Origin: Pseudorhodobacter sp. MZDSW-24AT
Lineage (GTDB): Bacteria > Pseudomonadota > Alphaproteobacteria > Rhodobacterales > Rhodobacteraceae
Assembly (NCBI RefSeq): GCF_002794355.1
Contig: NZ_PGOI01000009.1
Coordinates: 1-64,000, forward strand
Length of the DNA: 64,000 nucleotides
Direction of reading: 5' to 3'
Below are positions 1 through 7,289 of the stretch, piece by piece. The notes beneath the pieces are model-generated. The model was not told the origin of the DNA. It searched no databases and saw only the letters and a list, made by a program, of their open reading frames with translations. Each line of letters opens with the position of its first letter. The first letter of the stretch is position 1. The translations under genes and the position numbers were made by a program.

Positions 1-42
1 ATAACCTGAAGGCCGCAGGTTCAAATCCTGCCCCCGCAACCA
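1..42 (+). tRNA. 3' end of initiator tRNA-fMet (partial)
   Basis: The sequence reads as the end of an anticodon stem with CAT-type context, a variable region, a T stem/loop (GCAGG / TTCAAAT / CCTGC, 15-31), the acceptor strand CCCCGCA (32-38), discriminator A and encoded CCA (40-42). An A at position 72 of the acceptor is diagnostic of initiator tRNA, whose first base is mismatched. The 5' half lies outside the window. The CCA end is the insertion point of the island that follows. Confidence 0.88.
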
Positions 43-1768
43 AATCTAATTCTTCAAAAATATCAAAGGCTTCAAAGTCGGCCTCCGCTGAATGCGAACT
101 GTTTGATCCCAAGCGCCCCGTAACCCGCGGGGCTTTTTGTGTTTGGGTCGATGCGTCGATGACCTCATGCACCGGCAGACCGCAGGCCAGGCGGAGAAGG
201 CTTGCCAAGGCCCCGTGAAGGTAAATGGCAAGGTCGGGTTTGCCGGTCTCGCTCTCCTCGGCCGTGACCGGCACGAGATCCAGCTTCTCGATCAGCGCCC
301 GCAGCGCCTCCTTTGCCTTATCCATCTGCTCGGCCTCCGACAGGCCCGCGATCAGCTGGCCGATCCGGTCGCGATACGTCTTCGCCATGCCGGGATGAAT
401 GCGGATCGGGTCCGGGGCAGGGGAGGCCGAGAGCTGGCGTTCCAGATCCTTTCTGCGTGCGTCCAGATCGATCATCCGGTCCTTCACCTGATCGGCGGGC
501 ACTCCGGCCAAGATCGCATCAACCAGCTTCTTGTGATCGGTGCTGACCTGCTTGAGCTCTCTCTCAAGGTCGGCACGTCCCGCTTCTCGGTTCGCCTGCA
601 GCCGGTTCCGTTCGGCGGCATATTCCTCACAAAAGATCTGCACCGCCTCTTCGTCCATCAGATGATTTTCCAGCGCATGCAGCACCCGAGCTTCCAGGTC
701 GACCTGCTTGATCACCGCCATGTTGGTGCAGACCGCCGTGCCCTTCTTGCGGGCGGTGGAGCAGCCGAAGCCGTCCTTGGACACCTTCGAAAACCCGCCG
801 CCGCAGCAACCGCAGGCCATCAGGCCAGAGAAAAGGAACTTTGGTCGGCGCCGATCCCAGATCGGCACTTCGGTGTTCTTGGTCTTCATCGCGCCCTGAC
901 GCGCCTTCACTTGGTCCCAGAGGGTGTCGTCGATGATCCGCAGGTGAGGCACAGGCACCGAGGTGACCCGATCTTCCGGATTAAGTCGCGACATCCGCTT
1001 ACCCGTATCCGGATCCTTGCTGAAATGCAGTCGGTTCCACACTAGGCGACCTGCATAAAGTTCGTTGTTTAGGATGCCGGTTCCGCGATCGCGGTTGCCG
1101 AGAATGGTCGAAGTGCCCCACCAGCCGCCACGCGGCCCCGGAATGTTCTCCGCGTTAAGAGCTTCCGCAATCTTCCCCGCTGAAATGCCTTGCGCGTAAT
1201 CTGTGAAGATCCGGCGCACCACCTTCGCCTCGGCTCGATTGATCGCTCGCTCCCCGTGTTCGGCCTTGCCGTTCACCTCAGTGCCAGGAAGCACATCATA
1301 ACCGTAGGCGTTGCCCCCGGCCAGTTTACCCTGTTTGACGCGGCCCTTCTGTCCTCGATGGGTCTTGATGCCGATGTCGCGCAGCAAGATCTGGTTCATC
1401 GTCCCCTTCATGCCGATCAGCATGGCGTCAACCTTGCCTTCCGTCAGGGTCTGGATCTCGATCCCGGCATGTTCCATGCGTTCATGGAACTTCGCGATAT
1501 CGGCAAGTTTGCGCGACAGCCGGTCCATCGCCTCGGCCAGCACGAGGTCGAACTTGCCAAGCTTCGCGTCGCGCTGCAGCGCCTCGATTCCGGGGCGAAA
1601 CATGCTCGCACCAGAGGTGGCGCGGTCGTGATAGGTGCCGACGATTTGCCAGCCTTCGCGTGCCGCCAACTCCCGACACGAGTCAATCTGATCCTCGATC
1701 GAGGCGTCGCGCTGTTTGTCCGTCGAAAAGCGCGCGTAGATTGCAACGCGCAATGAGGGCTTGGTCAT
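1..1768 (-). CDS. Large serine recombinase (site-specific integrase), 3' end runs off the window
   Basis: Read by hand on the minus strand from ATG at 1768, the frame is open to the window edge (at least 589 codons). The N-terminal resolvase domain begins MTKPSLRVAIYARFST with catalytic Ser15, and the arginine-rich active-site region MDRLSRKL follows at about residues 82-89. A Recombinase domain, a zinc ribbon (CGCC plus a later Cys pair, about residues 325-360) and a coiled-coil-like charged tail (about 400-500) follow. This is the layout of large serine integrases, which integrate and excise elements. The frame crosses the attL repeat and the tRNA antisense strand (GAGFEPAAFRL), so its terminal residues are host-derived. 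Its position against the tRNA makes it the likely integrase of the island. Confidence 0.87.
   Translation of the reverse strand, partial: MTKPSLRVAIYARFSTDKQRDASIEDQIDSCRELAAREGWQIVGTYHDRATSGASMFRPGIEALQRDAKLGKFDLVLAEAMDRLSRKLADIAKFHERMEHAGIEIQTLTEGKVDAMLIGMKGTMNQILLRDIGIKTHRGQKGRVKQGKLAGGNAYGYDVLPGTEVNGKAEHGERAINRAEAKVVRRIFTDYAQGISAGKIAEALNAENIPGPRGGWWGTSTILGNRDRGTGILNNELYAGRLVWNRLHFSKDPDTGKRMSRLNPEDRVTSVPVPHLRIIDDTLWDQVKARQGAMKTKNTEVPIWDRRRPKFLFSGLMACGCCGGGFSKVSKDGFGCSTARKKGTAVCTNMAVIKQVDLEARVLHALENHLMDEEAVQIFCEEYAAERNRLQANREAGRADLERELKQVSTDHKKLVDAILAGVPADQVKDRMIDLDARRKDLERQLSASPAPDPIRIHPGMAKTYRDRIGQLIAGLSEAEQMDKAKEALRALIEKLDLVPVTAEESETGKPDLAIYLHGALASLLRLACGLPVHEVIDASTQTQKAPRVTGRLGSNSSHSAEADFEAFDIFEELDLVAGAGFEPAAFRL
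30..44 (+). repeat. Putative attL: tRNA-end direct repeat
   Basis: GCCCCCGCAACCAAA spans the acceptor strand and CCA end of tRNA-fMet plus two bases. It recurs exactly at 53635-53649. Because the repeat restores the tRNA 3' end, insertion would leave the tRNA functional. Confidence 0.68.
115..138 (+). terminator. Terminator downstream of tRNA-fMet, inside the element
   Basis: GCCCCG (115-120) pairs with CGGGGC (128-133) and is followed by TTTTT. It lies 73 bp after the tRNA CCA and can stop tRNA transcription in the integrated state. It is antisense to the 3' part of the recombinase reading frame. Confidence 0.6.
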
Positions 1769-1794
1769 AGTGGGTCTCCCGGATAGGGGAAGGG

Positions 1795-2046
1795 TCAATC
1801 GTGGGTCTCGGCACTCGCGGAATCACCAGCATCGTCGGCCCGAGCCGCCGCTCGCGCAAGTGCGCGGATCATGTGCAGGAAGAGCGCCCGGTCCTGGGGC
1901 ATCGGATGAGAGGAAGCGCGATTGGCCTTTGATCTGTCCTTGTCCGGAGACGGACACGCGGGTGTGGGCGCAGACATCACTGCGGTGGAGGAGGCTGTAG
2001 CCAGCCCCTCCTTCTCGCATGCATGTCTTCTCCGGTCCCGTGCCAT
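1795..2046 (-). CDS. Small hypothetical protein upstream of the recombinase
   Basis: An 83-aa frame ends 26 bp upstream of the recombinase start on the same strand. Its C-terminal half, around DRALFLHMIRALARAAARADD, looks like an alanine/arginine-rich amphipathic helix. The N-terminal half is proline- and serine-rich and may not be structured. It could be a small regulator or accessory factor of the recombinase, but no family is recognised. Other frames overlap, so coding status is uncertain. Confidence 0.4.
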   Translation of the reverse strand: MARDRRRHACEKEGLATASSTAVMSAPTPACPSPDKDRSKANRASSHPMPQDRALFLHMIRALARAAARADDAGDSASAETHD

Positions 2047-2208
2047 AGGCCGAGTGCTCCCGCCCTCCGAGTGCGGTGCCGCGCCCGTGGGTCCAACTGA
2101 TCTGATGGTCTGCCGGGTCGGTCCCGACGCTCATGAACTCAGTATAAGGAAATGCGCGGGCGGTTCTGCGGATGAGCCGACGAAAAGCAGGGTGAAGCGG
2201 CTGGAACA

Positions 2209-2217
2209 TGTGGATAA
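2209..2217 (-). promoter_or_regulatory. DnaA box
   Basis: TGTGGATAA on the plus strand is the exact complement of the consensus DnaA box TTATCCACA. It lies about 130 bp from the repeat array. A second perfect box occurs at 10099-10107. Confidence 0.45.
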
Positions 2218-2342
2218 CCTCATGAAAACGAAAAACATATCGGTGAAAATGGCCGATCTTACAGGATTGTCGGGCTGATCGCCGCCCCGCTGCAGAAATG
2301 AAAAAGCCGAAGGCAGAAAAATCCGGATTTTTGCAGAAGACG

Positions 2343-2513
2343 GAAAACACGAAGACAAAGTGCAAATTGATCTGCTGAAAACACAAAAATCAAAAACGCA
2401 ATCTGTTCTGGAAAAATACAAAGACCAAAGACCGCATCCTTCTTTTTGAAAATGCGAAAACTCCTCCACAGCCCTTTTTGAAAACACAAAAACCGCAAAA
2501 AGCGCGCCTGTGC
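2343..2513 (+). repeat. Iteron-like array, about 34-bp period
   Basis: Five related units begin at 2343, 2377, 2411, 2448 and 2480 with cores GAAAACAC, GAAAACAC, GAAAAATAC, GAAAATGC and GAAAACAC. Most are followed by A-rich tracts such as AAAAACCGCAAAA. Spacings are 34, 34, 37 and 32 bp, close to three helical turns. With the DnaA box this resembles a replication or transfer origin, or a multi-site operator. No initiator gene is recognised nearby. Confidence 0.45.
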
Positions 2514-2727
2514 GGGCAGGTCAGCTTCAAACAAGGCTGACCTGATGAGCAGCCGAAAAGCCAAAACTTCCCTCGGCGACACGACTTCCCAAAAATGAAA
2601 CGATTGCCTCTTTCGAGAAGATGTGTCGCCTTGACGTCTATGGCACCGTATCCAGTGAGCCAGCCCATCATCGGGTTCTGCTCTCATCAGGATATGTCGG
2701 TGCGTTGGAATCTTGGTCGTGCGTTGA

Positions 2728-5040
2728 TTAGGTCACCACACGCGGCTGCGATGGTGCATCACAAGGTGATGCCATGTGATCTTCCGAAGAGTGAGGATCG
2801 TCCGCGGCATTGCAAACATCTGTAAAGGCCACATCTTCCGGCGCATCCGCATCCGCATCGCCAAGCATATCCAGCGGCGATGTCACCTGCCTAAGCCATC
2901 CCTTCAACTTCGCGCCGCTAAGCTCACGGCCGTGCAACAGCGCGCGGGACATCTCGCGCAGCAGGTCTTCCTGTGAGGTCAGGACGGCAAGCGCCTTGGC
3001 TTCCGCTTCGGTGAGGTGTTGGCGCACACGGGTGCGAATGGTGGGGTTGCGTAATGCGACGGCGTTGGAGGCTTCATCCCACAAGAGGCCATTTGCACCA
3101 AGGCCCAGCCTTGTCTCGATCGACACGGCGAGGGTGGTGGCAAGCGACAAGTCCGAGGTGGTATCGCCACCGCTGCCAGCGGAGATCTCCGTAAACAGCA
3201 GGCTCTCGGCCACACGACCGGCAAGCAGATAGCTGAGCTCGGCCTGCAGATCGGAAAGCGTGCCTTCATGCGTCGCAAGACGACGATGCGTCTCGCCGCC
3301 CGTGCTGGTGAGCAGCACGCGCTGGACAATGCCACAGTCGAGGGCGGCGGCGGTGATCGCATGGCCGCATTCATGCACCGCCACGCGCCAATCCCACGCG
3401 GTCTGGCGCGGATTCGTCAGGATGCCCAAGTGGTGTCGGATTATCTGCAGAGTGAGGCTAGTGCCGCGTTGCCGCGCCTCGGCGCGGGCGGCCCGCAAGC
3501 CTGCGTCTACCTCCGCGGCGCTGCGACCGATGGCGGAGGTGGCGAGGCTGTGCAGGTCGTCGGCCTCGATATCTGACTTGAGGTGGCGCTGCAGGATGTC
3601 TCGGATCATCGCAGCATCTGGCAGCCCCATTTGCACTTTGATGTCGAACCTTCCCGCACGCAGCACCGCCGGATCCATTGAGGTCGGATCGTTACACGCC
3701 CCGAGAACGATGACGCCTGCCTCGCGCGCGATGGCGTCCATCTCATGCAGGAAGGCGTTCACCACTTGTCGGTGATAGGTGCGGCCGTGAGTGTCTGATC
3801 CGCTGCGCGATCCGACGGCGTCGATCTCGTCGATGAAGAGGAGGCAGGGGGCCTTTGTGCGTGCGGCAGCGAAGCTGCGGCGCATCTCGCGCAGCATGTC
3901 GCCGAGGTGCCCTGCGGCTTGCCATTCGGCAAAGCTTGCTTCCTGCATTTTGATGCCCGCCGTGTTGCCCATTGCACGTGCCAACCATGTCTTGCCGGTG
4001 CCGGGCGGGCCATAGAGCAGCATGGAGCGTGACAAGTCGGACCATGCGACACTGCCCTCCTGCCACAACCGCAGGTCTGCCACCAGCTGCCGCGCGGCGA
4101 TGAGCGCCGGGGAATCGCCAGCCATCTCGTCGAGATGCGGCAGTGACTCTTGGGGTTTACGCGGCTCGTTGGCGGCGGCGATGCGTGTCGCCACGCCAAG
4201 CGCTGTCGGCGCGCGCAGGGCAAGCCTCAGCGCGGAAGTGGGGAGATCCGTGAGCTGATCATCGCCCGGTAGCACTGCACGCACCGCGGCTTCGTCGATC
4301 CGGCCCGTCGCGCTGTGGCTGTGGCGCAGATGCGCGATCATGACCTCCGCGCTGAGCGGTGGCAGCGCCAAAATAGTGACAGTTGCTTGGTTGCGGAGCG
4401 CATCAGGCAGATCGTTTGCGTCTGGCATAAGCGCAAGAATCGGCACGACAGTGTCGATGGCAGTATCGATGTCGTCGAGAAAGCGCCCAAGTTTGAATTT
4501 GCTGACCTCCTTCTCTTTGATGTCCGGATAAAGCAGGAAAAGCTCGGTGGTCTCGCTGAGCCCCTCCGGAGTGTCAGAAATCTTGAGGCGGTCAGGTAGC
4601 AGCCCATATCGCAGCACTTGTTCGGCGACCTTGATCTCGGTTGCTGCAAATCCAGTGACAAAGGTTACCGCACCGTTTTGCAGCAAAGGGTGCAGGGCCT
4701 GTGCGGTGCCGAAGAGCATCGAAAGCCGGATCGACAACGAAAGCTCTGTTGGGGGCAGAGGGTCCGCGGGTTTGCTCTCGCCGGTGATCAGCGTGGCCTC
4801 TGCATCGGCTCCAGCGTTCCGCAATTCGTCCGCAACATCATGCGGCAGATGTGGGAAATCTTTGGCGCGCATCCAGTCGTCGAAGGTTGGGCGCTTGCGC
4901 GTGCCGTCTGCGGCGATCGGGTTGAAGTGGTCGAGCCAGTGTTCGCCGCTTTGATCGCGATCTGATGCGATCAGGCGCTGGATGACTTGCTCAGCAAAAG
5001 GAAGCCAAGAGGGAGTGAAAAGGGTATCTGGTTTATGCAT
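2728..5040 (-). CDS. FtsH-like AAA+ ATPase / M41-type zinc protease without membrane segments
   Basis: The protein is about 770 aa from ATG 5040, chosen because GAAGGA sits 7 bp upstream; a start at 5103 would add 21 residues. The N-terminal ~320 residues are unrecognised and mostly helical, with no hydrophobic membrane helix. The AAA+ core has Walker A GPPGTGKT (about 344), Walker B LLFIDEID (about 401) and a second region of homology ending LRAGRFD. A C-terminal domain has HECGH (about 556-560), the HEXXH zinc motif of FtsH peptidases, and a later acidic SDLSLAT matching the NDxxxAT third-ligand region. It is therefore probably a soluble ATP-dependent protease. FtsH proper is membrane-anchored and about 640 aa. 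Its targets are unknown. Confidence 0.8.
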   Translation of the reverse strand: MHKPDTLFTPSWLPFAEQVIQRLIASDRDQSGEHWLDHFNPIAADGTRKRPTFDDWMRAKDFPHLPHDVADELRNAGADAEATLITGESKPADPLPPTELSLSIRLSMLFGTAQALHPLLQNGAVTFVTGFAATEIKVAEQVLRYGLLPDRLKISDTPEGLSETTELFLLYPDIKEKEVSKFKLGRFLDDIDTAIDTVVPILALMPDANDLPDALRNQATVTILALPPLSAEVMIAHLRHSHSATGRIDEAAVRAVLPGDDQLTDLPTSALRLALRAPTALGVATRIAAANEPRKPQESLPHLDEMAGDSPALIAARQLVADLRLWQEGSVAWSDLSRSMLLYGPPGTGKTWLARAMGNTAGIKMQEASFAEWQAAGHLGDMLREMRRSFAAARTKAPCLLFIDEIDAVGSRSGSDTHGRTYHRQVVNAFLHEMDAIAREAGVIVLGACNDPTSMDPAVLRAGRFDIKVQMGLPDAAMIRDILQRHLKSDIEADDLHSLATSAIGRSAAEVDAGLRAARAEARQRGTSLTLQIIRHHLGILTNPRQTAWDWRVAVHECGHAITAAALDCGIVQRVLLTSTGGETHRRLATHEGTLSDLQAELSYLLAGRVAESLLFTEISAGSGGDTTSDLSLATTLAVSIETRLGLGANGLLWDEASNAVALRNPTIRTRVRQHLTEAEAKALAVLTSQEDLLREMSRALLHGRELSGAKLKGWLRQVTSPLDMLGDADADAPEDVAFTDVCNAADDPHSSEDHMASPCDAPSQPRVVT

Positions 5041-5166
5041 CGCGCCATCCTTCGATCTATCGGGAAAACATGCTCCAGTGATGGCGCGCGGGAAGTGCGC
5101 CACCTGGTTTTGCGATTGGGTTCTCTTCGGTAAGAGGTTGGGTGTTCTCTGCCTTGCAGAGGTTGC

Positions 5167-6156
5167 TCAGCTATCGAGTGCGCGGCGCGCGATGCCGTCG
5201 AGCAAGGCCAAGACGTCTTGCGTCAGGCTTGTGTCATAGATCTCCGAGCACACGCGAATCTTGCCGCGATATACCCGTGGATCAACAACGGCTTGCGGAT
5301 GGCGGTCGCGCAGTTTGGCGTGCAGTGGCTTCTCAGCGCAGATGGCATCGTGGCCAGTTCGCATCGGCACCCGCCGCAGGATCTCGCAGGGCATGTCGCG
5401 GCCGATCCGCAGTTGATGCGCGAGGCGCGAGTCTGGGTCACGCGAGTAGCCCAGTTTGACCAGTTCCTGACCGCTGGGCAGCGTGAAGCGCATCGCATAG
5501 AGGAAGCTTAGCGCCGCCGCCCAGCCTTCCCCACAGCTCGAGCATTCAAAGCGACCCGTCTGCATATTGGCACGCGCGATGCGCTGAGTGGCGCCGCAGC
5601 CATCCGCATGCGCATAGAGCCTGTAATTGGGGTTGCCTTGCAGATCGGGACCAAGGAGCTTCCAGCCTTTTGCGTCCGCTTCTGAGGCCTCGGTTGCGGC
5701 ATGACATGTCTCGCAGCGCAAGCCGGTGTTGCCTGCCGCCATGCGGCGGACGATCTCGTGCTGTCGGCGCAAACTATGGCCGCAGGGCGCGCGGTAGTGG
5801 CTGTAATGCCTGCTGTTGGCATCAAGCCGCAGATGCGCGAGACCAGCTGCCGCCGCATCTTGGTTAAGGCGTGCGATCATGCAAGCCGGGCAGTGCGGTT
5901 GCGCCGACATCAGCGTGTAAATGCGGGACGCGTGGACATGGCCGCACGCATCGCAAGACAGTGCAAGATGATAGCGGTCGCGGATGCGCCCAATGATCGC
6001 GAAGCCTTTGGCCGCAGCTGCCGCCTGCCATTGCGGCGCGATGGGACCGGGATAGGGCAGGGGGATCTCTTCGCTATCGGACACCTTACAGGACAGGATG
6101 GGTGCCTTGAATTGGGGGAGGTGTGTCTTGGGCGTGTAGCGGGGTGGCATGGGCAT
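5167..6156 (-). CDS. Zinc-ribbon protein with GIY-YIG-like (T5orf172/MUG113-type) C-terminus
   Basis: This 329-aa protein has repeated Cys pairs (CDACGH, CPAC, CETC, CSSCGE) between about residues 68 and 210, suggesting three or four treble-clef or zinc-ribbon units. The following segment, FLYAMRF...VKLGYSRDPDSRL...H, resembles the GIY-YIG-fold T5orf172 family, in which the Gly-Tyr-Ser and downstream Arg are conserved. A conserved Glu (AEKPLHAKL) would be the metal ligand. It may be a DNA-binding or nicking protein of the element. It lies upstream of and co-oriented with the AAA protease, 126 bp away. The family call is inferred from motif shape only. Confidence 0.55.
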   Translation of the reverse strand: MPMPPRYTPKTHLPQFKAPILSCKVSDSEEIPLPYPGPIAPQWQAAAAAKGFAIIGRIRDRYHLALSCDACGHVHASRIYTLMSAQPHCPACMIARLNQDAAAAGLAHLRLDANSRHYSHYRAPCGHSLRRQHEIVRRMAAGNTGLRCETCHAATEASEADAKGWKLLGPDLQGNPNYRLYAHADGCGATQRIARANMQTGRFECSSCGEGWAAALSFLYAMRFTLPSGQELVKLGYSRDPDSRLAHQLRIGRDMPCEILRRVPMRTGHDAICAEKPLHAKLRDRHPQAVVDPRVYRGKIRVCSEIYDTSLTQDVLALLDGIARRALDS

Positions 6157-6355
6157 TAGGCAGTCTCCCGGGTCTGGGTGATGGGGAAATCATCGGGGGC
6201 GCGCAGCCGCAGGGGATGCCGGGCCATAAGGGCAGGGCAGCCTCCGGCGGATTGCGCGGGCTCTATGGGTGGAATGTCAGAGGGTATGCGCGGACAGAGC
6301 GCCTGAGGACCTGTAGTCTCAAACAGGCCGCCCATTCACTTTCAGAGCATCGGGA

Positions 6356-6877
6356 TTATGCGGCGTTTAGAACGAGCTCACGTTCAGCCGTCAGCATGGG
6401 CAGATCTGGCGCGTAGGCATCGAGATCGGCAAGCTCATCAAGGCGCAGGAGCGCCGTGTCAATCAACGCGCAAACGCGGCGGCCAACAGGACCCGGTTCA
6501 ATACAGCGAAACAGGGTGGGATGCGCGAGCAGAGACCGGGCGCGCATGAAGTCGTTCGGGTCCTCCGATCCAAGCAGTGCGTCAGCCAAAACTGATAAGC
6601 GTAGGAGCGGCACATCGGATGCGCGCGTGACCTTGGCATCGCGGATCTGACGCAGAAATGTTGTGACAACTGTCAGGCTTTCCTCAGCCTCGCGCAGCCA
6701 GCCCGTGAAAGCGGCGTCCCAGATATCTACATCTTGAATGTCGCGCTCTGCTTCAATGTGTTGGGCGAGGGCGCCGAGGAAGCGTGAGAACAGCGAGGCG
6801 ATGAGCGTTGGCGCATAGGTGCCTTTGCGCAGGTCTTCAGTCGCCGCAAGCGGCGTGGTAACGGTGGACTTAGCCAT
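6356..6877 (-). CDS. Hypothetical protein (173 aa)
   Basis: The protein is helical and leucine-rich with no motif I recognise. It starts MAKSTVTTPLAATEDLRKGTY and ends in a charged region. It is co-oriented with the zinc-ribbon gene, 199 bp upstream of it, and divergent from the 51-aa ribbon-helix-helix gene, with which it shares a promoter region holding an inverted repeat. It is probably an accessory gene of the mobile element. No membrane segment or signal peptide is seen. Confidence 0.6.
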   Translation of the reverse strand: MAKSTVTTPLAATEDLRKGTYAPTLIASLFSRFLGALAQHIEAERDIQDVDIWDAAFTGWLREAEESLTVVTTFLRQIRDAKVTRASDVPLLRLSVLADALLGSEDPNDFMRARSLLAHPTLFRCIEPGPVGRRVCALIDTALLRLDELADLDAYAPDLPMLTAERELVLNAA

Positions 6878-6960
6878 TTTTGATCTCCAGACAGGTCAAT
6901 GGTGGTGAGGACTGGAGGGAAGGTGAGATTTCCTTCCAGTCCGCTTGTTCTTTGCTACAG

Positions 6961-7012
6961 TGTAGTTAAATGTAGGGTCATTGCCTTCACCTGTCAACTT
7001 CAAATAACTACA
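6961..7012. promoter_or_regulatory. Inverted repeat, candidate operator between divergent genes
   Basis: TGTAGTTA (6961-6968) and TAACTACA (7005-7012) form a perfect 8-bp inverted repeat. It lies just upstream of the ribbon-helix-helix gene (ATG 7024) and about 90 bp upstream of the divergent 173-aa gene. Ribbon-helix-helix proteins often autoregulate through such sites. This is inference. Confidence 0.4.
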
Positions 7013-7023
7013 AATGGATACAA

Positions 7024-7179
7024 ATGACTCAGAAAAGTTTGCCCATATCTTTTCGCCTAAGTCCTGAGAAAAAGGAGGCGCTCGAGGTGGCCGCGGAAGC
7101 TGACTCTCGCTCGGTGTCGTCACTGATCGACAAAATCATTTCTGATTGGCTCCGCGAAAACGGGCATCTTCCAAAGTAA
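7024..7179 (+). CDS. Small ribbon-helix-helix (Arc/CopG-type) protein, 51 aa
   Basis: The frame from ATG 7024 to TAA 7177-7179 encodes MTQKSLPISFRLSPEKKEAL, followed by a segment containing VSSLIDKIISDWL and ending NGHLPK. A beta strand with alternating polar residues (PISFRLS) followed by two helices is the ribbon-helix-helix pattern. Such proteins act as dimeric repressors or as relaxosome accessory factors. It is divergent from the 173-aa gene and convergent with the relaxase. Confidence 0.62.
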   Translation: MTQKSLPISFRLSPEKKEALEVAAEADSRSVSSLIDKIISDWLRENGHLPK

Positions 7180-7289
7180 AGGCAGACTTCTGGCGCTCAA
7201 CGGCAATCTAGGCCTTTGCGGTAACGGTGGTGCGCTATCGAAGGATTTGCGACATCCCGTGGGTCACCAGCGTTAAGGGCGGTATGGGC

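Larger units (their letters stand above)
2047..2727. other. Gene-free, A-rich intergenic region with origin-like signals
   Basis: No convincing gene is seen between the recombinase side and the AAA protease. The plus strand is strongly A-rich from about 2220 to 2600. It carries a perfect DnaA-box match and a set of near-regular repeats, annotated separately. Minus-strand frames here translate into repetitive Phe/Leu/Val strings, which reflects the repeats rather than a protein. Confidence 0.55.

Noticed and set aside
137-1045. Long plus-strand open frame over the recombinase
   Set aside because: It is antisense to a clear serine recombinase and has no recognisable domain.
2343-2513. CRISPR array
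   Set aside because: The period is about 34 bp but the repeats are degenerate, there are no unique spacers of fixed length between identical repeats, and there are no cas genes.
2259-2687. Minus-strand open frames over the A-rich repeat array
   Set aside because: The translation is repetitive Phe/Leu/Val produced by the DNA repeats, with no domain and no ribosome site.
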